A stretch of DNA of 64,000 nucleotides, taken from positions 1,488,001 to 1,552,000 of the forward strand of contig OZ000552.1 of assembly GCA_963923955.1 (NCBI GenBank). Direction: 5' to 3'. How positions within the stretch are numbered: the stretch's first letter is position 1; each line of letters opens with the position of its first letter. The notes beneath the pieces are model-generated. The model had not been told where the DNA came from and searched no databases. It saw nothing but the letters and a program-made list of their open reading frames with translations. The stretch comes from G963923955 sp963923955 (GTDB taxonomy: Bacteria > Pseudomonadota > Gammaproteobacteria > Eutrophobiales > Eutrophobiaceae). A program made the translations under genes and the position numbers. Below, in pieces: positions 8,866-16,874 of this stretch.

Positions 8866-9801
8866 GTGAGTGAAGACAATGCAAACGGCACCAACGATGC
8901 TCCCGACGAGCATTGCGGGATCTTTGATATACCCGGGCCCAAACCGATACTGGGCGCCTGGCGCGATATTACCTATCAGCCGGTAGTCGATAATATCTGG
9001 ACGCTGAGCGAGGGCATCTACCGCACCATCTTCCTTGAAGGCAAGAAGGGTACCATTGCCTTTGATACGCTGACCACCCCGGGCACCGCACGTGCCTATG
9101 CCGCAGCAGTCGGGCGTGTGTTCCCGAACAAGACGATACACACGATTGTCTATTCGCATGAACACTTGGACCACACTGGCTATGCGGCTGAGCTTGCCCC
9201 GCAGGCCGACATCATCGCGCATGATTATGCCAACCGGGTGATCCTGGGGCGCGGCGCTGACGGCCAATTACCCGCCACCGAAGTATGGCGCGGCGAGCGT
9301 AAGCGTTATTCAATCGATGGCTGTGATTTTGAATTGATCTATCCCGGCCCGAGCCACGGCGATGGCAACATCGCGGCCTACTTTCCGCAGAACAAGGTGC
9401 TGTTCATGGTCGATACAGTGGCCGCCGGGGTCGGTTATTGCTATTTAATGGATTGGCATCTGGCGCACTATGTCGAGGTCATGCGTCGATTCTTGAGCCT
9501 GGACTGGGACATCTTCGTGCCTGGGCACTTCTGGATCTTGCACCGCAGAGAGTTCATAGAAATTCTAAACTACTGGGAGGGGCAGATTGAATTTGCCCAG
9601 CAGGCTGTGATCGATGGTGTCGATCCGGGCAGCATCACCGAATTGCGAGCTTATACCAACGAAAAACTTGGGCCCACAGACAGCGAGATGTTTCGTTATC
9701 ATGAATATGCCGCAATCAACCTGTCGCGCTACATGCAGGGCTATCTCAGCGGTGGCTGGGGCATAGAAGGCAACATGCGGCCGGATACTTCGCCACTTTG
9801 A
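8866..9801 (+). CDS. MBL-fold metallo-hydrolase (first of a tandem pair)
   Basis: This 311-residue protein starts at GTG with a good AGGGGAGA site upstream. The metal-binding signature SHEHLDH (HxHxDH) lies near residue 100. A further His is in GPSHGDGNI and an Asp in FMVDTVAAG, so all elements of a dinuclear metallo-beta-lactamase fold are present. No signal peptide is seen, so it is probably cytosolic. The next gene encodes a paralogue with the same layout, followed by an MFS carrier. The family covers lactonases, glyoxalase II, alkylsulfatases and others, and the substrate cannot be read from sequence. The N-terminal 30 residues (NGTNDAPDEHC) are not shared with the paralogue. Confidence 0.85.
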   Translation: MSEDNANGTNDAPDEHCGIFDIPGPKPILGAWRDITYQPVVDNIWTLSEGIYRTIFLEGKKGTIAFDTLTTPGTARAYAAAVGRVFPNKTIHTIVYSHEHLDHTGYAAELAPQADIIAHDYANRVILGRGADGQLPATEVWRGERKRYSIDGCDFELIYPGPSHGDGNIAAYFPQNKVLFMVDTVAAGVGYCYLMDWHLAHYVEVMRRFLSLDWDIFVPGHFWILHRREFIEILNYWEGQIEFAQQAVIDGVDPGSITELRAYTNEKLGPTDSEMFRYHEYAAINLSRYMQGYLSGGWGIEGNMRPDTSPL

Positions 9802-9832
9802 TGATTACCCTTGAATAATTGCTAAGGAATAA

Positions 9833-10750
9833 ATGATGCGCGAAAACCGAGGAAAATTCAGCCGCGAATCCGCCCAGGCCTATCTGGCCAAAGAAACGGA
9901 GATGAGCGTGCAGAAGCTGGCCGAGCGCATCTGGACAGTGAGCGATGGCTGCTGCCGCACGATCTTTGTGGAAGGCGACACCGGCGTCATTGCCTTTGAT
10001 ACCTTCGGCACACCCGGCCGCGCCCGCGCCTATGCCCAGGCAATCAAGACCAGCATCCCCGGTAAGCCGATCAAGACAATCATCTATAGCCATGATCATC
10101 TAGACCACGCCGGCTTTGCCGCAGATCTGGCCGCTGATGCAGAGATCATCGCTGATGAGATCTGTGCCAAGGTGATCAAACTCCGCCAAGCCGAAGGCCA
10201 ACTACCGGCGAGCCGGATCATCAGCGGAAAGGCCAATCCGATGCGTATAGACGGGGTGGATTTTGCCTTGTTAAATCCCGGCCCGACACATGGCTCCGGC
10301 CATATCAGTGCGCATTTTGCCAGGGAAAAGATCTTGTTCTCCTCCGACACCATCCTGGCAAATGCGAAATACGGCTTCTTGCCTGATTATCATATCTGCA
10401 ATTTCGTCCACTTTATGCGCGGCTTTCTCGAACTTGAGTGGGACACATTCGTGCCGGGCAGATATGGCTTAAGTGACCGGGCAGGCTTTGAGAGAGGCTG
10501 TGATTACATCGCGGCCGTGCAGGAGGCCTGTCAACAGGCCTTTGTGGAATTTATCCCGATCTGGTCATTGGATGCCATGCAGGGCTATGTTGCGAATAAA
10601 CTTAAATCACGCTTTGGCGAGTTGGATGGTTTTGATGAACATGTCGGCGCCACCGCAATTCGTATCGTGCATCACTACCTCATGGGCGGCTGGGGGCTGG
10701 AAGATACGCCTCGGCCGGGTGTGTTGCTTGCCGATGAAGTTGCCTTGTAA
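9833..10750 (+). CDS. MBL-fold metallo-hydrolase (second of a tandem pair)
   Basis: This 305-residue paralogue of the preceding gene keeps the same order of blocks: IWTVSDGCCRTIFVEG, AFDTFGTPGRARAYA, SHDHLDHAGFAADL, GPTHGSGHISAHF and SSDTILANAKYGF. The HxHxDH, His and Asp ligands are intact. A clear AAGGA site precedes the ATG pair at 9833/9836, and the gap from the upstream gene is 31 bases, so the two share an operon. The similarity suggests local duplication with divergence. Both copies keep the long C-terminal helical part (YLMGGWGLEDTPRPG versus YLSGGWGIEGNMRP). Confidence 0.85.
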   Translation: MMRENRGKFSRESAQAYLAKETEMSVQKLAERIWTVSDGCCRTIFVEGDTGVIAFDTFGTPGRARAYAQAIKTSIPGKPIKTIIYSHDHLDHAGFAADLAADAEIIADEICAKVIKLRQAEGQLPASRIISGKANPMRIDGVDFALLNPGPTHGSGHISAHFAREKILFSSDTILANAKYGFLPDYHICNFVHFMRGFLELEWDTFVPGRYGLSDRAGFERGCDYIAAVQEACQQAFVEFIPIWSLDAMQGYVANKLKSRFGELDGFDEHVGATAIRIVHHYLMGGWGLEDTPRPGVLLADEVAL

Positions 10751-10799
10751 ATTCCACATTTAAGGCTTACATGAATCACCATCACGCGAGATTCATAGC

Positions 10800-12044
10800 T
10801 TGAAAATATTCTACGGCTGGTGGAATGTTGCGACCGGCTTCGTTGGCATGGGCTTAAGCTACGCCATGTTCACCGTCTTCGCCTTCGGCACCCTCGTTGT
10901 CCCCTTGCAGGCGGAATTCGGCTGGAGCCGGGGTGAGCTATCCTTCGCCCTGACCATGACCAACATCGCCGTTGTCATCGCCTCGCCCGCGCTGGGTCTT
11001 ATTATAGATCGGATCGGCGTTAAACGCGCCCTGGTGCCTTCCGTCATCATGATGGGGCTTTGCGTCGCCTCCATGGCCTTGCTGACGCCAAATATCTGGC
11101 ACTACTATGCCCTGTATTTTCTCATTCCCTTCCTGGGCGCCGGCACCTTGCCGCAGAGCTACTCCCGGGTGCTGATTGCCTGGTTCGCCCGACGGCGCGG
11201 CCTTGCGCTCGGCCTGTCGCTCTCCGGCTTTGGTGTCGGCGTCATGCTGGTGCCGGTCTTTGCTCAGCTGATGATAGAAAATCACGGCTGGCGCAGTGCC
11301 TATATCGGTTTTGCCCTGGCCATATTTGCCCTGGCGCTGCCTATGGCGATGTTTGTCTTACGAGAAGACCCGAAAGAAATGGGACTGCAACCGGATGGCC
11401 TGAAATTGGATGGCGATACTGAGCAGCCGCTAACAAATCCTGATATTGGCTTAACTGCCGGAGCAGCAGCCAAGACGACCGGCTTCTGGTTAATTTTATT
11501 CTCCTTCCTGTTGGTGGGCATCGGCTTGACCAGCGTCATTGCGCACCTGGTGCCGATGTTGATCGATCGCGGCGTAGCCGCGCGCACCGCCGCCCTATGC
11601 ATGACCTCTATGGGTGCCGGCCTCATCGTTGGCAGGCTGATCGCCGGCTACCTGATGGATTACTTCTTCGCCCCGTATGTAACCGCCTTTTTCCTGATGC
11701 TATTGATCGGCGGCATCCTGATCCTGGCAACGGACACGGCCGGCGCACTCATCTTTGTCGCCGCCATTAGTGTCGGCATGGCCAGTGGTTCAGAGATCAG
11801 CGAGATCGCCTATATATGCAGCCGCTACTTCGGCCCACGCGCCTTCGGACAGATCTACGGCATCATGTTCGCCGCATTTCAACTCGGCGCAGCCTCCGGC
11901 GCACCTATCCTGGGGCAATACTACGACCGAACTGGCAATTATACCGGCGCACTCTGGTTTGTGGCCGGCCTGGTGCTGCTGGGCGCAATACTCATCGTCA
12001 TGCTTAAGCCTTATCCGGACTTGGAAAAGAAAACCGTGGCATAA
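10800..12044 (+). CDS. MFS transporter, monocarboxylate/oxalate-formate-like
   Basis: This 414-residue protein has twelve predicted membrane helices. It begins with FYGWWNV, which is typical of the MCT/OFA branch of the major facilitator superfamily. The loop 2-3 signature is DRIGVKRAL and the second-half equivalent is GRLIAGYLMDYF. The start is TTG at 10800, because the frame lines up directly with the family N-terminus and no closer ATG exists. It sits 50 bases after the hydrolase pair and probably brings in or exports their organic-acid substrate or product. The substrate is inferred only. Confidence 0.83.
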   Translation: MKIFYGWWNVATGFVGMGLSYAMFTVFAFGTLVVPLQAEFGWSRGELSFALTMTNIAVVIASPALGLIIDRIGVKRALVPSVIMMGLCVASMALLTPNIWHYYALYFLIPFLGAGTLPQSYSRVLIAWFARRRGLALGLSLSGFGVGVMLVPVFAQLMIENHGWRSAYIGFALAIFALALPMAMFVLREDPKEMGLQPDGLKLDGDTEQPLTNPDIGLTAGAAAKTTGFWLILFSFLLVGIGLTSVIAHLVPMLIDRGVAARTAALCMTSMGAGLIVGRLIAGYLMDYFFAPYVTAFFLMLLIGGILILATDTAGALIFVAAISVGMASGSEISEIAYICSRYFGPRAFGQIYGIMFAAFQLGAASGAPILGQYYDRTGNYTGALWFVAGLVLLGAILIVMLKPYPDLEKKTVA

Positions 12045-12138
12045 CTCTTCTTTATTGATTATTGCATTGCACCCGATCAAAGCACACTTTGCCAAACGTT
12101 ACATTTTGAAAGTTTATCAGATAATGATTTGAGTGGTC

Positions 12139-13230
12139 TTATGGAAACTCAAAAATCGCCTCTAATAGTTCTGCATTATACTTCGCTACTTTCTTTATTT
12201 TATGTTTTTCTTTGGCATAAAAGGCATCTTTATTGTTAATGGCTTTTATTGTATCGCTATCAAAACTTGCAAAAACAGCCTTACGCCGATCAATGCTCAA
12301 GACTACATTTATATTGCCTTTTCGTGATATTTCCTTATGTTTGCCTCGATGGATATAGAGCAAGTTTCGGTAGTCATCAATAAGCTTTGCTTCGTTTTTA
12401 TTTCGGGCTGAAGCTATCGGGACAATATGATGAAGTTCAAATTTATCTCTTTTACTAACCCGATGAAACTTGAAATATTCACGTTTAGGAACTTCACTTC
12501 TTTTCCCGGGCGCTTGAAAGAACCCTGTACTACCAACATTAAGGCGAAAAGATTTATTTTGATCGACTGCAAAATATACTGTAGTTTTCATTAATCTCAT
12601 TATCTGCTGTGCCTGATTTTTCCAATTATGAAAATCACGTTTGGAAGTTTTATCACCCTTAAAGTTTTTTGGATTAGCATATTCTTTTATCAAATTAATT
12701 ACTTTAGTTCTCTTATGTTTTTTCAAGCAACGATATGAAGCAAGCAATGCAATTTTATCTATATCCTCATTATCATCTGATAATATAAACATAAACTCAT
12801 ATATACTTATCAGCTCGTTCGCATAATCGCTAAGATATAACATATCTGCCAACTCGGAGAGTTTATTTCCAAATAGTTTGTCTATGCCATCGGTAAATTT
12901 TTTATAGCTATCAATTAAGGTTTCTGCTTTGATAAGTTCAACTGCTGCTGTATTCAGCTTGCCATGCAATACAAGCTTTCCTGTTGTACTCATCCTGACT
13001 CTGCCCCTTGCCAAAAAGCCCATTTTCTCTAAATCAGGAAAGAAATTCTTTTTTATTGAGTTGATGGTTCCCTTTCCCATATCAGCGAAAACCTGCTCCA
13101 CTACACTCTGATAGCATAGAAAATCCTTCGGCAATATTGCATTGTGTTTATAATCACCCGGTGGAATAGGGAAGCAATCTGTACCGGCTACATTGTATAT
13201 CTTTTTCAAAATTAATTTAATTTCATCCAA
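12139..13230 (-). CDS. HNH-type nuclease, probable restriction endonuclease
   Basis: This 363-residue, lysine-rich protein from the AT-rich island has its nuclease signature near the C-terminus: FELHHIVPIASARNK, then DDYRNLLYIHRGKHKEIS. That is the beta-beta-alpha-Me (HNH) fold with His-His and the Asn-Leu segment. The N-terminal 230 residues match nothing I recognise; by analogy with related enzymes they could read the DNA sequence. It lies just downstream of two adenine/cytosine methyltransferase genes on the same strand, which is the reason for calling it their restriction partner. The recognition sequence cannot be predicted. Confidence 0.7.
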   Translation of the reverse strand: MDEIKLILKKIYNVAGTDCFPIPPGDYKHNAILPKDFLCYQSVVEQVFADMGKGTINSIKKNFFPDLEKMGFLARGRVRMSTTGKLVLHGKLNTAAVELIKAETLIDSYKKFTDGIDKLFGNKLSELADMLYLSDYANELISIYEFMFILSDDNEDIDKIALLASYRCLKKHKRTKVINLIKEYANPKNFKGDKTSKRDFHNWKNQAQQIMRLMKTTVYFAVDQNKSFRLNVGSTGFFQAPGKRSEVPKREYFKFHRVSKRDKFELHHIVPIASARNKNEAKLIDDYRNLLYIHRGKHKEISRKGNINVVLSIDRRKAVFASFDSDTIKAINNKDAFYAKEKHKIKKVAKYNAELLEAIFEFP

Positions 13231-13373
13231 GCCATACCTATTATGTTGCGATACATGCCAACCACGTTATCTACTGCTCTGAACTCGATTTATTATGTAT
13301 CGAATAAAGAGATTATCATCATCTATATCTAATACTCGTTTCAAAATAGGATTCATTTTTTTCAAATATCTTA

Positions 13374-14159
13374 TTATTTAATATCTTTTAATCTTTCTCT
13401 GGCAACATCTACATAGATCTTTTCTGAATCACAACAAATAAAATTTCTTTTTAGTCTCTTCGCAGCAACTGCTGTTGTTCCTATGCCAGCAAAACAATCT
13501 ACAACCAAGTCGTTTTCATTTGAACTTGCCTTGATAATTCGCTCTATCAATTCCAACGGTTTCGGCGTAACATGCTTCATCTTCTGAACTTTTCCATTAA
13601 TTTTATTTTTATGTCTTTCGCTTGTGATATGCCACACCTCACCGCAAAGCCGCCCCTTTGGATTTGGAAACCAACGCCTGCCGTTTTTTATGATGCCCTT
13701 CTTCTTGGCATGCTCGATGCGCTCTGTTGATTCATAAGGAACACGCACATCGTCATAGTTGAATGTGTGTCTCCTTCCCTTAACAAAGAAAAGTATGGTC
13801 TCTTGTCCATTACCAAAACGTTTCTTGGCACTGCCCAAACCATCTCTTTTATCCCAAGTTATCCAGTTCTGGAAATGCAGTCCTTTGTCAACAAGGTATT
13901 GCAGTATGTAGGCCGAATTATATGGGGTGTTGAAAATATACAGACTGGCATTGGTTTTTAATTTTGGAATGAGCGCATCAATCCAGGAATAGGTAAAATC
14001 AAAAAATTTTCTCTTCGAACGAAAAGTATCCCAGTCTGCTTTACGCATATTGTAGGGTGGATCGATAACGGCAAGATCAACGCTCTCATCGTCAAGCTGC
14101 CGCAGAAATTTGCAACAATCCATTCGATATATTTTATTCAAGATGAGTCGATTAGACAT
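13374..14159 (-). CDS. DNA methyltransferase, DPPY class (beta-type order)
   Basis: The 261 residues carry catalytic motif IV DPPYNMRKADWD at about residue 33. The AdoMet motif I is at the C-terminal side (DCFAGIGTTAVAAKRL, about residue 222). Motif IV before motif I is the beta-class order of N6-adenine methyltransferases. It overlaps the end of the neighbouring TSPPY-type methyltransferase frame by 22 bases and precedes the HNH nuclease gene. Two different methyltransferases beside one nuclease is the usual layout for a system with an asymmetric target in which each strand needs its own enzyme. DPPY suggests N6-methyladenine, but some DPPY enzymes make N4-methylcytosine. Confidence 0.85.
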   Translation of the reverse strand: MSNRLILNKIYRMDCCKFLRQLDDESVDLAVIDPPYNMRKADWDTFRSKRKFFDFTYSWIDALIPKLKTNASLYIFNTPYNSAYILQYLVDKGLHFQNWITWDKRDGLGSAKKRFGNGQETILFFVKGRRHTFNYDDVRVPYESTERIEHAKKKGIIKNGRRWFPNPKGRLCGEVWHITSERHKNKINGKVQKMKHVTPKPLELIERIIKASSNENDLVVDCFAGIGTTAVAAKRLKRNFICCDSEKIYVDVARERLKDIK

Positions 14160-15031
14160 GACATTTGTCTAGAGATTTGATTTGTCGATTTTAATTTTTT
14201 ACTTATTATTTTTTCATAACTTCTCATCAGCTCATAACCGATAAAGTTACGCCCCTGTTCTTTTGCGACCTTCAAGGTTGTTCCGCTACCTGCGAAAGGA
14301 TCGAGTACAACATCATTAACGTAAGTAAATAATCTTACGCAGCGATAAACAATCTCCTCTGGCATAATGGCGCTATGATCGCCAAAGGCAAGATCGTCTT
14401 TCCCTGGTATAGGTATTCGCCAAACTTGTTTGGTAAAATCAACCCATTCTTTCTCGCTTAGCCTGCTTTTTTCTTTTATAGATTTAGATACGTTATTGAT
14501 TGGTTTGCCGTCTTTTACATAAGCAGTTATGAACTCGCTTGTGTTTTGTGCATAAAAGTTTCTTGGATAAGGGTAGCTCCCAAACATCAGTTTCTTGCTT
14601 GGGTTTGTTCGATCCCAAATATAGACATCGTATAAAAACATACTCGTCTTTTTTTGATACAAAATTGAATGCTGTATATCAGCGTTAAGATCAAAAATAT
14701 GCCTGTTATAATGCGTTTTTTAATCCGTCTTTTTCATTGGCATCAGCGGGGTATTAATAACCAGTTTTCCGTTTGGCTTTAGCACCCGTTCACACTCTAT
14801 CCAAACCTTCAATAATGACTCAATAAAGCATTCATAGTCATCAATATCGCCAAGTTGTTCTTTATGTTTTTTATCATTGCTGTTTTTTTGATAACCATCT
14901 TTTGCATAGTCTTTAATATTGAAATACGGCGGAGAGGTCACGATCAAATCAACTACATTTGCAGGAATTTCACTCATATCCTGAGCATTTTTATAAAATA
15001 CCTTGTTCAAAAATCCTTCACTCTTACTCAC
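14138..15031 (-). pseudogene. DNA methyltransferase, TSPPY type, interrupted by an in-frame TAA
   Basis: One frame runs from a GTG at 15031 (good AGGTGA site) to 14138 with a single TAA at 14720-14722. The first part has TSPPYFNIKDYA (motif IV) and ends GKLVINTPLMPMKKTD. After the stop the same frame continues KTHYNRHIFDLNADIQHS and DPFAGSGTTLKVAKEQG (motif I) to a normal C-terminus. There is no frame change. Relatives I recall read D-L-N at the break, so TTA to TAA is the simplest change. TSPPY suggests N4-cytosine methylation. The gene is either inactivated by one nonsense mutation, which matters because its nuclease partner looks intact, or it is read through. An assembly error is also possible. 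Confidence 0.85.
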
Positions 15032-15145
15032 AAATCACCTCGGAACTCTTTACTGTCAATAACAATCCTAATGGTTTTCAAACCTGCTTTTTTCTGTCAA
15101 TACCTATGATTTGTCTGCACAAGGCCAATGATCCGTTATAGCAAC

Positions 15146-15236
15146 GGTACTGACATGATCTTGAAGTCCCTTGACAAAACTCTTTACCTGGCTATCGAAG
15201 TCCTGCTTCGTTATCACTTTTCTTATTTCTCTTTAA
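15146..15236 (-). pseudogene. Remnant of the 5' end of the EcoRV-like nuclease gene
   Basis: About 90 bases closely match 17645-17735, that is the first ~24 codons of the EcoRV-type nuclease gene plus its ribosome-site region. The remnant still begins GTG at 15217 and reads MITKQDFDSQVKSFVKGL. The match stops sharply at about 15236, at the boundary of the following cassette. It is one half of a second, split copy of the nuclease/M24 junction; the other half is at 15821-15958. Confidence 0.85.
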
Positions 15237-15304
15237 CATAGATTGAAAGATATAAGATAAAAACCTTATAGCGATGAGGTTATATATATGCATTGTTAGC
15301 TACT

Positions 15305-15784
15305 TTATATAAGTTCATTTTTTATCAAATATTTTCGTCCCTCTTGATTAAGACTATATTCAGTTGGTTGATTGATTACTCTAAAAAGACGAACCATATC
15401 GTTCTTATATAAGTGCTCTAGCCAATATTCAGTTTTTGTCAGTTTATATTGAAGCTGATTTGCTATTAAATCTGCCGTAGCCTTTCCATATTCATCCAAC
15501 AGTAGCAATATTTTCTCTTCCTCTTTTGAAATACCCTTACCCCACTCTTTATGTTGATATTCTACTTGCTCTTTCTGTTGCTGAAGCGCTATTATTTCTT
15601 TCCTAAGTTCAGCATTTTCTTGCATTAGCTTAAAGTTCTTTTCATGTATTTCGGAATGCTCAGACTGGAGATTACCAGCCATTTTCAGAATTTCCCTGAC
15701 TTCACCAGCAAATTTTCTATCCTCAATCTTGTTGCTTAACTGTGTAGCCAGATCAATGATTTCTTTGATAGTACTCATGCTCAC
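15305..15784 (-). CDS. Coiled-coil protein with C-terminal winged-helix-like region, unknown function
   Basis: This 159-residue protein has a heptad-rich coiled coil at about residues 35-85 (NFKLMQENAELRKEIIALQQ). A compact C-terminal region follows (EEEKILLLLDEYGKATADLIANQ and EYWLEHLYKNDMVRLFR) that resembles a winged-helix DNA-binding domain. It sits inside a 580-base cassette that splits a duplicated copy of the nuclease/M24 junction. It could regulate the restriction genes, but it is not a standard XRE-type controller protein. I do not recognise its family. Confidence 0.65.
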   Translation of the reverse strand: MSMSTIKEIIDLATQLSNKIEDRKFAGEVREILKMAGNLQSEHSEIHEKNFKLMQENAELRKEIIALQQQKEQVEYQHKEWGKGISKEEEKILLLLDEYGKATADLIANQLQYKLTKTEYWLEHLYKNDMVRLFRVINQPTEYSLNQEGRKYLIKNELI

Positions 15785-15820
15785 CCCCCTATTATTTATG
15801 TACCCTTATCTGCACAACGC

Positions 15821-15958
15821 TATTATCAAAAACTCGCCCCCCCCTCATAGGCCCTGATCGGCACCCCGGATAAAGGCACACCACCATCCTTTGTTACCAG
15901 GTAGGTCTCCTGGAAATACAGGGAATGCGTACGTTCCTGGATCATAAAATGCCGGTAT
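15821..15958 (-). pseudogene. Duplicated 3' end of the M24 peptidase gene
   Basis: About 135 bases match the last 43 codons and stop of the full M24 gene at 17738-17875. The fragment still reads ERTHSLYFQETYLVTKDGG and ends GGASF with a TGA, where the intact gene ends GGEDSF. Most differences are silent and there is one three-base deletion, so the copy is related but not recent. It abuts the EcoRV-type methyltransferase stop (15963), while the intact M24 stop lies just upstream of the nuclease start. The restriction pair is therefore bracketed by direct copies of this segment. Confidence 0.9.
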
Positions 15959-15962
15959 CTTG

Positions 15963-16874
15963 TTATGTACCGTATGATACACGCTTTTCTAATAACACCA
16001 GCTGATCTCTCTCTTCCTGCTCTTGATATTCATAGTCAGGGATATCGTAATTGGTGACAATCGCTTCAACCACCGGATTGCGATTGTCTTCGCTGCCCCC
16101 CACATGGTAAAAATGTTCTCTGGTTAAGATAGTAAATCTGCTCCACAACGATTTGATATATTTATTTTCTCTGTAATCGTTGTGATGCCAGGTAGATAAA
16201 ATAAATTTGCCGGGCGTGTTTGACAACGCTTTGAAGAGAGCTTTTTCTTGTTCCCTGCTCCAGCCATTGTAATAATCCGTATGCCTATCAATATAGGGCG
16301 GATCACAATAGATAATATCTTTTTCACTACTTTCAGATATGGTTTTTTCAAACCTCTGACATTGAAAAACAAAATCTTTGCATTTTAATAACTGACTGGC
16401 TTGCGAAACCTGATTGGTGATTTTGGTGACATAGGCTTTGGCAAAGCGTTCCGGTTTTTTGCAAAATGGAATATTAAACTCTCCCTTGCCATTAAACCTG
16501 ATCATTCCATTAAACCCGGCTCTGTTCAAAAAAAGAAAGTCAAGGGGATGATGTTCTTTGTTGAATCTTTCTCTTATTTTATAGTAGTGGGCGGCTCCGT
16601 TATTCAATAACTCCTTGCCTTCTTTTTCCAGGTAATCCCTGGTGGTCTCTGGTGTAATACTTCCGTCGGATATGGCTTGATAAAAGCAGATCAAATGTGG
16701 ATTAGTATCGCATAACAATGCACGTTTTGAGGCCAGGTTAAAAGCGACGACACCCGTGCCCATAAATGGCTCTATCCATCTACCATCAAACTCATGCTGG
16801 ACTATACTGCCGATCCAGGGAATGAGTTTGGTTTTTATCCCTTGAGATTTTATCGGCGGAACATGTATTTTCAC
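15963..16874 (-). CDS. EcoRV-type DNA adenine methyltransferase (D12/Dam class)
   Basis: This 303-residue protein has IEPFMGTGVVAFNLA (motif I), LLCDTNPHLICFYQ and the catalytic DIIYCDPPYIDRHTDYY (motif IV), in the alpha-class order. N-terminal VPPIKSQGIKTKL and C-terminal STWHHNDYRENKYIKSLW closely follow M.EcoRV as I remember it. It should methylate the first adenine of GATATC and so protect the host from the partner nuclease. It starts at GTG 16874, overlapping the nuclease stop by four bases (GTGA). The two are therefore one translationally coupled unit with the nuclease first, unlike the divergent layout of the original EcoRV locus. Confidence 0.93.
   Translation of the reverse strand: MKIHVPPIKSQGIKTKLIPWIGSIVQHEFDGRWIEPFMGTGVVAFNLASKRALLCDTNPHLICFYQAISDGSITPETTRDYLEKEGKELLNNGAAHYYKIRERFNKEHHPLDFLFLNRAGFNGMIRFNGKGEFNIPFCKKPERFAKAYVTKITNQVSQASQLLKCKDFVFQCQRFEKTISESSEKDIIYCDPPYIDRHTDYYNGWSREQEKALFKALSNTPGKFILSTWHHNDYRENKYIKSLWSRFTILTREHFYHVGGSEDNRNPVVEAIVTNYDIPDYEYQEQEERDQLVLLEKRVSYGT

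Noticed and set aside
15305..15784. Controller (C) protein of the restriction system
   Set aside because: C proteins are small XRE-type proteins of about 80 residues; this one is a coiled coil with a winged-helix-like end, so no such name is given.
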